Shown here: piece after piece, positions 36,535 through 46,332 of the stretch
Numbering within the stretch: position 1 is the first letter of the stretch
Layout: every line of letters begins with the position of its first letter
Origin: Clostridia bacterium
GTDB taxonomy: Bacteria; Bacillota_A; Clostridia; Christensenellales; Aristaeellaceae
Length of the DNA: 64,000 bases
Direction: 5' to 3'
Assembly: GCA_017517815.1 (NCBI GenBank)
Contig: JAFWYA010000055.1
Span: 1 to 64,000, forward strand
The notes under the pieces: generated by a model
The model's database searches: none
Told to the model about the DNA's origin: nothing
The model's input: the letters and a program-made list of their open reading frames with translations, nothing else
Translations under genes and position numbers: made by a program

Positions 36535-37560
36535 TCATGGTTTCATTCTTCTTTTGACCCACATCACTCCACGCTGAGCCCAGGAAATGATCCCCTGCAT
36601 TCGCTTGTTATATGGCCTTTTCACAACCTGCACATACTGCACATATTCCCCTCGATGGTAAAACTTTTCCTTCGGATATCCCGCAATCCCAAGCTCTTCA
36701 AACCATGCATCACGTAACTGGTTATAGAGCTTTCTTTTCGTCGGATCGCCGAGCGTGTTTAAATTCCACAGACTGAAATGCAGCGCGTAATTAATATAGT
36801 CCTGCTCAAACCGCTCATAAAGTCCCCACGCTTTCAGTTGCTCCCGCAAGGCGATTAGCGCATCGTAGAAGCACATCCACGACTTTTCGCGCGTCACAGA
36901 GAGTGTGCCGCCTGCGTGCCGCCGTTGATGCGCCAACGTGTCTGGCAGCGTCGTGATCCGCTGCGCTTTCGCCAGTGCAGAGAACACAAACAGCAGATCA
37001 TTGCTTGTACGCTGTTCCTGAAATCGCAAGCCGTTTTCACGAACAAAATCCGTCAGAAAAAGCTTATCCCATGCCCAGCCGACGACCACCTTAAAAATGT
37101 CCTTTTCAATTTCTACACCCGAAAACGGTCGGTGTGCCGGCAGCATACTCTCTCGTACGCCATAGACGCAGGGGGAGAATGTATGCAGCTTTTCGTTGTA
37201 AAAATCCGCTTTGAAAACAACCAGTTCTGCCTGTTCGGCTTCTGCCTTGCGAAATGCCTTTTCCAGCATCTGCGGATCAAAGAAATCGTCTGCATCCAGA
37301 AAGGATAAATACTTGCCCTGCGCCAGCCTCAACCCATGATTGCGTGCTGCACCTGCACCGGCATTCTTCTGCGTAAGTACCACGATGCGTGAATCATACT
37401 GTGCAAGCCGATAGAGGATTTCCAGCGAGTCATCTGTTGAACTGTCGTCCACACAGATGATTTCGATGCTTTCGAGCGTCTGCGTACATACACTCCTGAT
37501 ACATTCCTCCAGATGTTTGGATGCATTATAAACCGGAATGATCACAGATACATCAACCAT
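36535..37560 (-). CDS. GT2 family glycosyltransferase
   Basis: The 341-residue protein begins DVSVIIPVYNASKHLEECI, with CVDDSSTDDS and SFLDADDFF as nucleotide- and metal-binding motifs. The GT-A domain covers about 1-220, followed by a helical tail ending in basic residues. It transfers a sugar from a nucleotide donor during repeat-unit assembly; donor and acceptor are not predictable. Its start overlaps the end of the preceding gene by 8 bases. Confidence 0.9.
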   Translation of the reverse strand: MVDVSVIIPVYNASKHLEECIRSVCTQTLESIEIICVDDSSTDDSLEILYRLAQYDSRIVVLTQKNAGAGAARNHGLRLAQGKYLSFLDADDFFDPQMLEKAFRKAEAEQAELVVFKADFYNEKLHTFSPCVYGVRESMLPAHRPFSGVEIEKDIFKVVVGWAWDKLFLTDFVRENGLRFQEQRTSNDLLFVFSALAKAQRITTLPDTLAHQRRHAGGTLSVTREKSWMCFYDALIALREQLKAWGLYERFEQDYINYALHFSLWNLNTLGDPTKRKLYNQLRDAWFEELGIAGYPKEKFYHRGEYVQYVQVVKRPYNKRMQGIISWAQRGVMWVKRRMKP

Positions 37561-38734
37561 ATGTTTCCTCCCGATTTATCCAATCCTTTGTGTTCTTCCA
37601 TTTTACTCTGCGCATGATATTCAGGAATCCTTCGTATCCAATCCACGATAACCCCATCTCTACTTTGTTTATCAAGCTGTCCGCCATGCGAATCATCCAT
37701 GAGATGCCATCCCGTTTTTGAAACCGTTGCAAAAGATTGGCAGCACACAGATGGCTGCATCGGCTTTGACAAATTCGGTGATAGCCCATTGGTTCGTGGA
37801 TGATCAGATTCAGTATGCGCCATTCATACGCCGTAAATGCTTTGCGATCATATTCGCCGGCGCGGATCAGTTTTTCCAGTTCGCCGCTCATATGCCGAAC
37901 AAATTCCTCGCGGTAATGCGGCGAGATCCTGTCATATGTAATCCACAAACTGTGAAATTTCCTCAATGTATACATGCTGATGAACGTCCTGAAGCGCACC
38001 GCATCTTCTTTCAGCCAGTCGTAAATGTAGGCCCATTCTTCAGTCATACAATATACTTTGCCAGGATTGGCGACAGAAGAGGCTTCATTGTCGCGACGAT
38101 TCATGTAATAGGGTTTATCAACAAAATAAACTCGCTTCGCACAGCAGAACGTCTTAAACCAGAAGCCATTATCCTGATAGGACGCGCCAGGCGTTTCATT
38201 GTGAACAATCCCGTTGGCTTCCAAAAAGCTGCGTCGGTAAATGCCGCTCCATGTATTCATGATGAACCGAAATACCCGAGGACTTTCTGCCGGATTGATA
38301 ATCTTTCCATAGTACACGCCAGAAGGATCTAATCGGTTGTATGTCCGCTCAATCTGTTCTCCTTCTGTACGGAAACGATAGAAATCTGCTTTGACGATAT
38401 CTGCCCGTTCACGCTTGGCAATCTCATAGAGCTCGCTATACATGTTTTTCGGTACAAAATCGTCCGTTTCCAGAATGCCTATGTACTCGCCTGAAGCATG
38501 CTGCATACCGAGATTCATCTGGTAACCATAGCTCTTCTTTTCAGAAAGAATGAGTTTGATTCGCTTGTCACGTTCTGCATAGTTACGGATGATCTCTAAC
38601 GTACCATCTGTGGAACCAGCATCCACGCAAATGAACTCGATTTCCTTGAGTTCCTGATTGATTGCACTCAGCAAGCATTCTTCTATATAGCGCGCCACAT
38701 TGAGTGAGGGCAATACAAGTGATACTTTACACAT
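37553..38734 (-). CDS. GT2 family glycosyltransferase
   Basis: Start ATG 38734 follows CTGGAG and gives 393 residues. KVSLVLPSLNVARYI, CVDAGSTDGTL and GILETDDFVP mark the GT-A fold; here the usual DDG/DDS is DAG and the DxD is ETDD, common variants. The C-terminal half is mostly helical. It belongs to the same chain-assembly set as its neighbours. It overlaps both neighbours by 8 bases, showing translational coupling. Confidence 0.9.
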   Translation of the reverse strand: MCKVSLVLPSLNVARYIEECLLSAINQELKEIEFICVDAGSTDGTLEIIRNYAERDKRIKLILSEKKSYGYQMNLGMQHASGEYIGILETDDFVPKNMYSELYEIAKRERADIVKADFYRFRTEGEQIERTYNRLDPSGVYYGKIINPAESPRVFRFIMNTWSGIYRRSFLEANGIVHNETPGASYQDNGFWFKTFCCAKRVYFVDKPYYMNRRDNEASSVANPGKVYCMTEEWAYIYDWLKEDAVRFRTFISMYTLRKFHSLWITYDRISPHYREEFVRHMSGELEKLIRAGEYDRKAFTAYEWRILNLIIHEPMGYHRICQSRCSHLCAANLLQRFQKRDGISWMIRMADSLINKVEMGLSWIGYEGFLNIMRRVKWKNTKDWINREETYG

Positions 38735-39851
38735 TTTTTTCTCCAGCAACTCTTACTTCAGCATGTACATCGGTAAGTGCGGCTCGGATTACCTGATCCA
38801 TATCATAATACCGATACTGTCCGAGTCGCCCGCCGAAAACGACATTTCCCCGTGCGTCAGCAAGCTTTTTATACTGAACATAAAGTGCGTTATTTTCTGC
38901 GTCATTGACTGGATAGTACGGCTCCATACCCAGCTTCCATTCCGTGCTGTACTCGCGGGAAATAACGGTGGTCGGTTGCTCGCTAAATTCAAAATGCTTA
39001 TGCTCGATCACGCGGGTATAAGGTACCTCGCGGTCGGTATAATTCACAACAGCATTGCCCTGATAGTTTTCCTCATTCAGCTCTTCGGTTTCAAAGCGGA
39101 CGCTGCGATACTGCAGCGCACCGAGCTGGTAGCCGAAGAATTCATCAATGCAGCCGGTATAGACAATCTTTTTTGCAATGCTTAGCTCCGCCTTAATAAG
39201 GTCAATGTAATCGGTATTCAGGCGAACCTCAACACCTTCAAGCATGCGTTCAATCATCTTCGTGTATCCGCCAATCGGAATACCCTGCCAGCGGTCGTTA
39301 AAGTAGTTGTTGTCATATGTAAAGCGGCAAGGCAGGCGTTTGATGATAAACGCTGGAAGTTCTCGGCAATCGCGGCCCCATTGTTTTTCCGTATATCCCT
39401 TGACTAGTTTAGTGTAGACATCCGATCCTACAAGACTTAGCGCCTGCTCTTCCAGATTTTTCGGTTCTGTAATGCCAAGTTCAGAAACCTGTTCCGCAAT
39501 CTTTGCCTTTGCTTCCTTCGGTGTGCGCACTCCCCACATCTTTGAGAAAGTGTTCATGTTGAACGGCAGATTATACAGTTCGTTCTTGTAAACTGCCAAA
39601 GGACTGTTCACATAGTGATTGAACTCTGCAAACTGATTTACATATTCCCAGACTTCGCGATCGCTGGTGTGGAAGATGTGCGCGCCATACTTATGCACAT
39701 TGATACCTGAAATGTTCTCGGTATAAATGTTTCCCGCGATATGATTTCGTCGTTCTATCACCAGACATGATTTGCCACGGAATGTCATTTCATGTGCAAA
39801 CACAGCTCCATATAATCCTGCTCCCACAATTAGGTAATCATACTGCTCCAT
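38727..39851 (-). CDS. glf: UDP-galactopyranose mutase
   Basis: The 374-residue flavoprotein begins YDYLIVGAGLYGAVFAHEM (FAD-binding loop) and carries NRRDHIAGN-like IERRNHIAGNIY, IHKYGAHIFHT-like VHKYGAHIFHT and the C-terminal FGGRLGQYRYYDMDQ. It converts UDP-galactopyranose to UDP-galactofuranose in the cytoplasm. The surface glycan therefore very probably contains galactofuranose. It is the first gene of the operon, after a leader of about 130-190 bases. Confidence 0.95.
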   Translation of the reverse strand: MEQYDYLIVGAGLYGAVFAHEMTFRGKSCLVIERRNHIAGNIYTENISGINVHKYGAHIFHTSDREVWEYVNQFAEFNHYVNSPLAVYKNELYNLPFNMNTFSKMWGVRTPKEAKAKIAEQVSELGITEPKNLEEQALSLVGSDVYTKLVKGYTEKQWGRDCRELPAFIIKRLPCRFTYDNNYFNDRWQGIPIGGYTKMIERMLEGVEVRLNTDYIDLIKAELSIAKKIVYTGCIDEFFGYQLGALQYRSVRFETEELNEENYQGNAVVNYTDREVPYTRVIEHKHFEFSEQPTTVISREYSTEWKLGMEPYYPVNDAENNALYVQYKKLADARGNVVFGGRLGQYRYYDMDQVIRAALTDVHAEVRVAGEKNV

Positions 39852-40072
39852 TGCACTTCTCCAATGATTCGTACGTTTCGATTTTTGCGGTCCATAAGAT
39901 AGAAATTGCAGACCAACTTTATTTAGTCTGAATTTCTGCCCGAAGACGTAACGCCTGAATTTCCATAATTTATATTACAAATAAATTATAGCACAGTCGA
40001 TCTGCAAAATCTACTTTGTTCCTAAGAAATGTTTAAAATTCCAATAATTCATATCAATAATTGATCTACCAG
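39852..40072 (-). promoter_or_regulatory. promoter and leader of the polysaccharide operon
   Basis: On the minus strand a perfect TATAAT lies at 39990-39985; its -35 (TAGATT) is weak. The leader holds the direct repeat GAAATTCAG twice (plus-strand 39928-39936 and 39955-39963) and a hairpin at 39901-39937 with arms AGAAAT-CAGAC/GTCTG-ATTTCT. No T-run follows the hairpin, so it is not a simple terminator. The rest of the gap is A/T-rich with nothing else seen. Confidence 0.45.
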
Positions 40073-40585
40073 TTATCGCTCGATGCTTTCATCAGCCCCT
40101 ACCCAGTGTAAAAAAGTATTGTGCGACAGTTGTAGCTGTCTTGCTGTTTCTTTGGCAATTATCATACCATTTTGCCATGTGTTGTTCATATTCATCGTGT
40201 CGCTCCTGGGGTCTGTGGCAAACCGTACCCCCCTTGCTTTTGCTGCCGCAGTTCCTTCTGCCTGACGTCTCTTTATGAACTCACGTTCAGCTTGAGCGGC
40301 ATAGGAGAGAAGCTGCAAAACAATATCAGCAATCAGAGTTCCTGTCAGATCGTGTCCTTGCTGGGCATCCGGCGGTGGCATGTCCAGCACTACGATTGCT
40401 GCCTGCATTTCCTTGGTGATGATCCGCCATTGTTCAATAATCTCATCATAGTTTCTTCCGAGCCATTCGATACTCTTCATCACAAGGGTGTCACCAGCTT
40501 TTCGCTTTCGCAGAAGCCGCTTGTGTTGCGGATGACTGAAGCCTTTTCTGATTGTTTTTCTTTGAATACGTTTGTTCATCAACAC
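40073..40585 (-). pseudogene. serine recombinase, N-terminally truncated
   Basis: The frame matches the middle and end of small resolvases: RKAGDTLVMKSIEWLGRNYDEI, then LIADIVLQLLSYAAQAEREFI, AAKARGVRF and a C-terminal helix-turn-helix (AKETARQLQLSHNTF). The N-terminal strand with the catalytic serine (YxRVS) is missing. The conserved DRLGR is EWLGR here, so a catalytic arginine is also lost. It cannot be an active recombinase. It sits at the upstream edge of the polysaccharide operon beside an IS remnant. Confidence 0.8.
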
Positions 40586-40611
40586 CGAACTCGAGCATTG
40601 TACCCTACAAA

Positions 40612-40881
40612 ACAGAAAATGAACAAACTGTCAATCTTGTTTTAGATACCATTCGTCTTGCAAGGCGCAACGAGAGAAAAAAGACAGCGGCAGAACTGCA
40701 ACTCCATAGCGACCAGAACTTTCAATATACCTTACATTTCATGCCAACATAAAGAAATGGCATAACACCGTCTATATTTTGTGAAGCCACCGCCATGATC
40801 GATATATCCTTTTTTTACAACCGTGAACGGATCCAGTTGAAAACCGGAGTGCCTCCGCTTACGCTTCGTCACTCCGGTTAA
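40612..40881 (+). mobile_element. remnant of an IS3-family transposase (OrfB end)
   Basis: One plus-strand frame reads TVNLVLDTIRLARRN, LQLHSDQNFQYT, then after a TAA at 40750 GITPS, and finally FFYNRERIQLKTGVPPLTLR before a stop at 40881. These are the LHSDQGxQYT, GITPSMS and YNxERIQxKTGLTP landmarks of IS3/IS150-type OrfB proteins. The segment between GITPS and the C-terminus is much too short: about 30 codons, including the catalytic Glu region, are deleted. The 5' part of the element is gone. No terminal repeats were identified. Confidence 0.8.
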
Positions 40882-40961
40882 TGCTTTTTCCTACTCAAGG
40901 GTTTTGTACTGCTGTACAATTTGGCGCGGTTCGCTTTCTTAACCGGAGCCTTTTTGTATGC

Positions 40962-41882
40962 TTATTCTTGGGTTCCCAGCTTTCCCCAGAAGCCGAAAGA
41001 CATGGGCCAGAGCACGCCGCCCACGACAGCCATCATGAAGTAGCGCAGGCCGGACGTCCACGCATGGTCGCCGAAAAGGGCGGCAAGTAGCGGCTTGAGC
41101 GCAAGCCGTGTACCCATAACCAGTGCAACGCCGATAAGCAGCTTCAGGATCTGTGCCCACCAGACAGCTTTGGTGTCGAAATGCGTATGACGATCATCCA
41201 CCCACCAGGCCAGCAGCATGCCGCTCAGTGTACCCAGCAGCGTCCATGCATTTTTGACGCCATGTGCATCAAATTCGGCAATGTTGCGTTCGCCAGCAGG
41301 CATCAGGGTGACGTAGGCCAGCAGGGCCAGCGCCAGAACAAAGCTGCCAATGCCGATAAGTATTTTGCCGCGGCGGCTGTTCTCGCTCTTTTTGAACAGC
41401 CATAGGAAGCCAAGCACTGTTACTGCACCTGTCAGAAAAGATACGCCTACGTCCAGCGGGGTATGCACGCCCAGATACATGCGTGAAAAGCCCACCAGCA
41501 CGATCAGCGCAATGCAAAGCACGGTTGCCCATTTGCGGCTGATCCACGCAGCCAGCGTGCCAAACACCGTGGCAGCGCTCTGCGTGTGACCGCTGGGGAA
41601 GGAATAGCCGGTCGCGGCCTCGCGGGCAGCTTCCACGATGGTGAATTCCGGGTCCAGCACCCAGGGACGCGGAATAAGAAAGATAGCCTTGAGCAGCTGG
41701 TTGATCACACTGCCCGTAAGGCCGATAATCATGAACCGGTAACCCCATTTTTTGTTGATGCACCAGAAAGCCAGCAGGCCTACGAGCATGAAAAAGGTTT
41801 CCTCGCCAAGAAGCGTAATGGCTGCCACAAGCTGATCACAGAAAGGATTGCGAATGGCGGCAAGCGCTTTCAATAATTCCAT
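40962..41882 (-). CDS. PAP2-family membrane phosphatase
   Basis: Start ATG 41882 follows AAAGGAGC and gives 306 residues with about eight membrane helices. The acid-phosphatase motifs are present in order: K-x6-RP in KAIFLIPRP, PSGH in YSFPSGHTQS, and SR-x5-H-x3-D in SRMYLGVHTPLD. Members remove phosphate from lipid phosphates such as undecaprenyl pyrophosphate or phosphatidate on the outer membrane face. The extra C-terminal helices beyond the core are unusual for the shortest members. It is transcribed divergently from the PHP gene. Confidence 0.88.
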   Translation of the reverse strand: MELLKALAAIRNPFCDQLVAAITLLGEETFFMLVGLLAFWCINKKWGYRFMIIGLTGSVINQLLKAIFLIPRPWVLDPEFTIVEAAREAATGYSFPSGHTQSAATVFGTLAAWISRKWATVLCIALIVLVGFSRMYLGVHTPLDVGVSFLTGAVTVLGFLWLFKKSENSRRGKILIGIGSFVLALALLAYVTLMPAGERNIAEFDAHGVKNAWTLLGTLSGMLLAWWVDDRHTHFDTKAVWWAQILKLLIGVALVMGTRLALKPLLAALFGDHAWTSGLRYFMMAVVGGVLWPMSFGFWGKLGTQE

Positions 41883-41943
41883 ATCAAAGCTCCTTTCCCG
41901 AAGATGACTCATTATAGCATAAGAATATGAAAAGATACACCGC

Positions 41944-41972
41944 TTGCACAGGAGAAGTTTGCGCAGTATAAT
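41944..41972 (+). promoter_or_regulatory. promoter of the PHP-domain gene
   Basis: TTGCAC and TATAAT with a 17-base spacer, about 32 bases before the start. An opposite TATAAT at 41916-41911 would serve the PAP2 gene. Confidence 0.75.
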
Positions 41973-42004
41973 GCAGAAAAAGCGTTTTTTCGAAGGAGAC
42001 AGCT

Positions 42005-42802
42005 ATGCCGTACCGTTACGAAACTCATCTGCACACCTGTCAGGCAAGCCTGTGCGGCCGCTCTAAAGGCAGCGAACATGCGCGGTTTTATAAAGAAATG
42101 GGCTATCAGGGCATCATGATCACAGATCATTTTTTCAGCGGCAATACCTGTGTGCCCAAGGACCTGCCATGGCGTGAACGCGTGGAAATGTTTTGTTCCG
42201 GGTACGAAGATGCGCTGGCGGAAGGGCAGAAGATCGGGCTTGACGTGTTCTTTGGATGGGAATCGCGCTTTGAATGGGATGAATATCTGGTCTATGGTCT
42301 GGACAAGAAATGGCTGCTTGAGCATCCGGAAGTAGAGCAGTGGACGCGCCGGGAACAGCTGGAACAGGTTCACCGCTACGGCGGATGCGTGGTACAGGCC
42401 CATCCTTTCCGCACGCGCGGATATATCACCCGTATCTCGCTGGGGTTGGATTTTGCAGACGGCGTGGAGGTGGCCAACGCTTCGCAGGAGGCATTCAGCG
42501 ACGCAGCTGCCCTGCGCTATGCCAAAGAATATGGGCTGGCAATGAGCGCAGGCTCTGATAATCATCTGTCTTCGCCGGAACGCTGGAACAGGGATAATCT
42601 GTTCGGCGTTGCGACCGATGAACGGCTGGGCAGCATCCACGATTTTGTCAGGCTGATCCGCGAACGAGGAAAGCTGGGACTGTGCATTCCCATAAACGAT
42701 CGGTTTGAGATTCTGCAGGATGCCCCGGTGCTGGAAACCTTCTGGGCGGATGATACCGATCATCCGCAGCCGACCAACCGTGACTGGCTGCATGAAGCAT
42801 AA
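42005..42802 (+). CDS. PHP-domain phosphoesterase
   Basis: This 265-residue protein opens with ETHLHTCQAS (H8 and H10 as metal ligands). GIMITDHFFSG, VVQAHPFRTRG and AGSDNHLS supply the rest of the PHP metal site. Members hydrolyse phosphoesters, for example of histidinol phosphate, nucleotides or oligonucleotides. This one is a stand-alone PHP protein of uncertain substrate. It has a strong promoter and a clear terminator. Confidence 0.87.
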   Translation: MPYRYETHLHTCQASLCGRSKGSEHARFYKEMGYQGIMITDHFFSGNTCVPKDLPWRERVEMFCSGYEDALAEGQKIGLDVFFGWESRFEWDEYLVYGLDKKWLLEHPEVEQWTRREQLEQVHRYGGCVVQAHPFRTRGYITRISLGLDFADGVEVANASQEAFSDAAALRYAKEYGLAMSAGSDNHLSSPERWNRDNLFGVATDERLGSIHDFVRLIRERGKLGLCIPINDRFEILQDAPVLETFWADDTDHPQPTNRDWLHEA

Positions 42803-42806
42803 AATA

Positions 42807-42845
42807 AAAACGACGGGATAGCTGAACGCATCCCGTCGTTTTTTG
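42807..42845. terminator. terminator between the PHP gene and araD
   Basis: AAAACGACGGGAT and ATCCCGTCGTTTT pair around a 10-base loop, with a T-run on the plus strand and an A-run on the 5' side. It serves the convergent genes on both sides. Confidence 0.85.
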
Positions 42846-42846
42846 A

Positions 42847-43545
42847 TCAGCCTTTTTGTCCGTAATAGGCGTTCGGGCCATGCTTGCGCATGAAGTGCTT
42901 GTCCTGAATGTGCTGAGGAGCCGGCTTGCAGGCAGGGGAGATCTGCACGGTGAACAGCGCCATCCTGGCGACCTCCTCCAGCACGACGGCATGATACACA
43001 GCCTGCGCTGCGTCCTTGCCCCATGCAAACGGACCGTGGCTGTGACAGATGATCGCCGGAACGTGAACCGGATCAATGTTGCGCTCAGTCAGCGTTTCAA
43101 TGATCACCCTGCCGGTGTTGAACTCGTACCCAGCCTCCACTTCTTCGGGGGTCAGGTGCCGTGAACAGGGCACCGGGCCATAGAAATAATCAGCGTGCGT
43201 GGTGCCGTAGCAGGGAATGTCCTTTCCGGCCTGAGCCCAGGCAACGGCGTAGGGACTGTGCGTATGCACAATACCGCCCATCTGGGGATAGGCCTTATAC
43301 AGTTCAAGGTGAGTCTTGGTGTCAGAAGACGGGTTCAACTTGCCTTCGACCACTTCTCCATCCAGATTGAGCACCACCATCTGGTCGGACGTGAGGTCTT
43401 CATATTTTACGCCGGACGGCTTGATGACCACCAGTCCACTTTCGCGGTCAATGCCGGATACATTGCCCCAGGTATAGGTGACCATGCCGCGGCGGGGGAG
43501 TTCCATGTTGGCTTCGTAAACAGCCTGTTTCAATGCTTCAAGCAT
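42847..43545 (-). CDS. araD: L-ribulose-5-phosphate 4-epimerase
   Basis: The 232-residue protein is of normal AraD length and carries the family motifs: [34 protein letters not shown] (two zinc histidines) and [10 protein letters not shown] (third). It converts L-ribulose 5-phosphate to D-xylulose 5-phosphate. It lies 14 bases after the FGGY kinase gene in the same transcript. This is the end of the arabinose route; no isomerase (araA) is in the window. Confidence 0.94.
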   Translation of the reverse strand: MLEALKQAVYEANMELPRRGMVTYTWGNVSGIDRESGLVVIKPSGVKYEDLTSDQMVVLNLDGEVVEGKLNPSSDTKTHLELYKAYPQMGGIVHTHSPYAVAWAQAGKDIPCYGTTHADYFYGPVPCSRHLTPEEVEAGYEFNTGRVIIETLTERNIDPVHVPAIICHSHGPFAWGKDAAQAVYHAVVLEEVARMALFTVQISPACKPAPQHIQDKHFMRKHGPNAYYGQKG

Positions 43546-43559
43546 GTTTGTTTTCTCCT

Positions 43560-45149
43560 TTATTTCATGGCAGCGACGGCGGCTTTTTCAGCCTCCAGAG
43601 CCTGCACAAAACGTGCGGTATAGGCGTCAAAACCGGCTGCATCTTCTGCATCGGGCTGTTCTGTGCTGGCGTTGGCATGAGAGAAGACCTCGGCATTGAG
43701 GTACTCTTCCAGCGTTTGGCCGGGCTGGCCGTTTACACGGTATGCGGCCAGCAGCGCCATGCCCCAGGGGCCGCCTTCTCCGGCGGTCTCCATCACAGAT
43801 ACGGGTGTACCCAGCGCAGCGGCAAGGATCTTCTGACCCACAACGGGTGTCTTGAAATAACCGCCGTGGCCCAGCAGAGAATCGATCTGTACATTTTCCT
43901 TTGCCAGGATATCCATGCCCAGCTTCAGGCTGGTCATGGCGCCTGAAACAATGGAGCGGGCAAAGTTGGCAAAGCTCATTTTAGCGTCGGGCATGCGTAC
44001 CAGCATGGGACGGCCTTCGTCCAGCCCCACAACGGGTTCGCCGGAGAACAGCGCTACGTTAATTACGCCGCCGCAGTCCTTGTCGCCCTCAAGGGCGGAG
44101 TTGAACAGAGCGGTGTAAATGTCGTTCATGCTTACATTCAGGCCCGCTGCGTCGCAGAAGCCCTTGAGCATACCTGCCCATGCGTTGATATCGCTGGTGC
44201 AGTTGTTGCAGTGTACCATGGCCACAGGCTTGCCGGTGGGGGTAGTGACCATGTCGATCTCGGGATAGACCTTGCTCAGCGGCTTTTCCAGCACGATCAT
44301 GGCAAAGACAGACGTGCCGGCCGACACGTTGCCTGTGCGGATGGCTACGCTGTTGGTAGCGGTCATGCCGGTGCCGGCGTCGCCCTCGGGCGGGCACAGC
44401 GGGCAGCCGGCTTCCAGCTCGCCGGTAGGATCCAGCAGCTTTGCGCCTTTTTCTGTCAGCACGCCAGCGTCAGCGCCCGCGCTGACAACGCCGGGCAGAA
44501 TACCCTTCAGCGTCCACGGATAGCCTGCATCGGAAACTTTCTTTTCAAAAGCAGCCAGCATGGAGGCGTCGTAATCGCACTTTTCCGAATCGATGGGGAA
44601 CATGCCGCTGGCTTCGCCAACACCAAGCACCTTCACGCCTGTCAGCTGCCAGTGCAGATAACCGGCCAGCGTAGTCAGGTGAGCGATATCCTTTACATGT
44701 TCTTCCTTGTTGAGCATCGCCTGATACAGGTGAGCGATGGACCAGCGCTGGGGAACGTTGAACGCAAACAGTTCGCTAAGCTCCGCGGCAGCTTCGCCGG
44801 TCATGGTATTGCGCCAGGTGCGGAACTGCGCCAGCTGACCATCGTTTTTGTCAAAGGCCAGATAACCGTGCATCATGGCGGAAACGCCGATGGCAGCCAG
44901 CTTGCTGAGCTTTACGCCGTATTTGGATTCGACGTCCTTTTTCAGGTTGGCGTAGGCGTCCTGCACGCCGGCCCAGACATCCTGCAGATGATAGGTCCAG
45001 ATGCCGTTTTCCAGACGGTTTTCCCAGGTGTGGTCGCCGGATGCGATGGGGGTGTGATCGGTACCGATCAGCACGGCTTTGATACGCGTGGAGCCAAGCT
45101 CCATGCCAAGGACAGCTTTGCCCTGAAGAATGATTTCAGCAATGTTCAT
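43560..45149 (-). CDS. FGGY-family carbohydrate kinase, probable ribulokinase
   Basis: The start at 45149 is eight bases behind AAAGGA, giving 529 residues. [15 protein letters not shown] is the phosphate 1 loop, and [10 protein letters not shown] and [13 protein letters not shown] are FGGY-type signatures. Size and the downstream araD gene favour phosphorylation of L-ribulose, although this subgroup is often labelled xylulokinase. It would feed araD directly. It is the first gene of a two-gene operon, with its promoter in the divergent space before the AraC gene. Confidence 0.82.
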   Translation of the reverse strand: MNIAEIILQGKAVLGMELGSTRIKAVLIGTDHTPIASGDHTWENRLENGIWTYHLQDVWAGVQDAYANLKKDVESKYGVKLSKLAAIGVSAMMHGYLAFDKNDGQLAQFRTWRNTMTGEAAAELSELFAFNVPQRWSIAHLYQAMLNKEEHVKDIAHLTTLAGYLHWQLTGVKVLGVGEASGMFPIDSEKCDYDASMLAAFEKKVSDAGYPWTLKGILPGVVSAGADAGVLTEKGAKLLDPTGELEAGCPLCPPEGDAGTGMTATNSVAIRTGNVSAGTSVFAMIVLEKPLSKVYPEIDMVTTPTGKPVAMVHCNNCTSDINAWAGMLKGFCDAAGLNVSMNDIYTALFNSALEGDKDCGGVINVALFSGEPVVGLDEGRPMLVRMPDAKMSFANFARSIVSGAMTSLKLGMDILAKENVQIDSLLGHGGYFKTPVVGQKILAAALGTPVSVMETAGEGGPWGMALLAAYRVNGQPGQTLEEYLNAEVFSHANASTEQPDAEDAAGFDAYTARFVQALEAEKAAVAAMK

Positions 45150-45202
45150 AGGCATTTTCCTTTCAATCAGAATGATGAAATACAGTCGTAATAATTGTAT
45201 TC

Positions 45203-45231
45203 ATTGTATCACAAAAAATGGCAGTACGCAA
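45203..45231 (-). promoter_or_regulatory. promoter of the ribulokinase-araD operon
   Basis: On the minus strand TTGCGT, 17 bases and TACAAT. The heptamer ATACAAT occurs twice in the next 20 bases and could be a regulator half-site pair. Confidence 0.5.
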
Positions 45232-45240
45232 CGCTGCACA

Positions 45241-45269
45241 TTGACTTTGCACTTATGCGCTGATAAGAT
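45241..45269 (+). promoter_or_regulatory. promoter of the AraC-type regulator gene
   Basis: TTGACT, 17 bases, TAAGAT, about 30 bases before the start codon. Confidence 0.7.
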
Positions 45270-45300
45270 GAAAACAACCTGAACACGGAGGAAAGACCAT

Positions 45301-46255
45301 ATGGAAAAGCATCTGCTTGAACGGCTTTCGGCGCTCAGTGAGGAGGAACGGCAGTTGCTTGAAGGCGGAGAGCTGATCCGCAGCACCTATACGCAGGGTT
45401 CATCTTTTGTGGTAAATGGTGAGAAACTGCTGCCGCCGTCGCAGATGATCACCGTACGACCTCACACAAGGTTTGTGGATTTCCCGCTGCACAGTCACGA
45501 TTACGTGGAGATTTTGTATATGATCAGCGGCGAAACGGTACATGAAATGCCGGGACAGCAGCCGCTGGTGGTGCACGCAGGCGAACTGCTGATGATGAAT
45601 GGACAGGCTGCTCATGCCATACGCCGCTGCACCTGTGAGGACGTAGGGGTCAATTTTATTGTACGCCCGGCTTTCTTTGACGAGGCGCTCACGGCCATCG
45701 GCAGTTCTCATGCGCTGGGCCGTTTTTTGATCGATGCGCTCAAAAGAGGTGAAAGCAGCGTGCCGTTTTTGCACTTTCAGGTTTCTGACGTGCCTGCTGT
45801 GCAAAGTTTGCTGGAAAGCATGCTGTCGGCCATTCTGGACGGCGCAGGCCAGCGTATTTTAAAAACATCCATGACGCTTTTGTTTTTACATCTGATGGCA
45901 CACACGCACCAGCTGTCCATGCCGGATCGGGGCGCAAGCGCTATGGTGGTTGCCGTGCTGGAAGAAATTCAGCACAGATATGCATCCATCTCTTTTCAGA
46001 ATCTGGCAGATTCGTGGCATGTATCTGCGGCGTATCTCAGCCAGACGGTGCGCAGGGCAACTGGACTCAGCTGTACCCAGCACCTTCAGCAGCGGCGCAT
46101 CGCACAGGCAAGACGGCTGCTGCGCGATACGGATCTGAGCATTGCAGAAATCTGCACTGCCGTGGGTTACGCCATCAGGACACTTCTATCATCTGTTTCA
46201 TGAAAACTGCGGCATGAGCCCAAAGGAATACCGTCTTGTTAATTCAGGACGCTGA
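45301..46255 (+). pseudogene. AraC-family transcription regulator with a frameshift
   Basis: As read, the ORF stops at 46203 after 300 residues. The N-terminal cupin (FPLHSHDYVEILYMISG) binds a ligand, and the first helix-turn-helix (FQNLADSWHVSAAYLSQTVRR) is intact. In the second, IAEICTAVGYA is followed by unrelated residues; shifting frame by one base at 46171-46175 restores SGHFYHLFHENCGMSPKEYR and ends naturally at 46255. One extra base therefore disrupts an otherwise perfect AraC C-terminus. It may be a real mutation or a sequence error. It lies between the ara and rha operons and probably controls one of them. Confidence 0.8.
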
Positions 46256-46332
46256 AGCTTTTAAAAAACGTTCTATGATTCAGCCTTTTTGCGTGTTATA
46301 ATGAAAATACCAAAACAAAAGGGCGTGATGAA

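Noticed and set aside
40842..40879. AACCGGAGTG/CACTCCGGTT hairpin as a terminator for the PAP2 gene
   Set aside because: The loop is 18 bases, the run of T is short on both strands and it lies inside the IS remnant; evidence is too weak.
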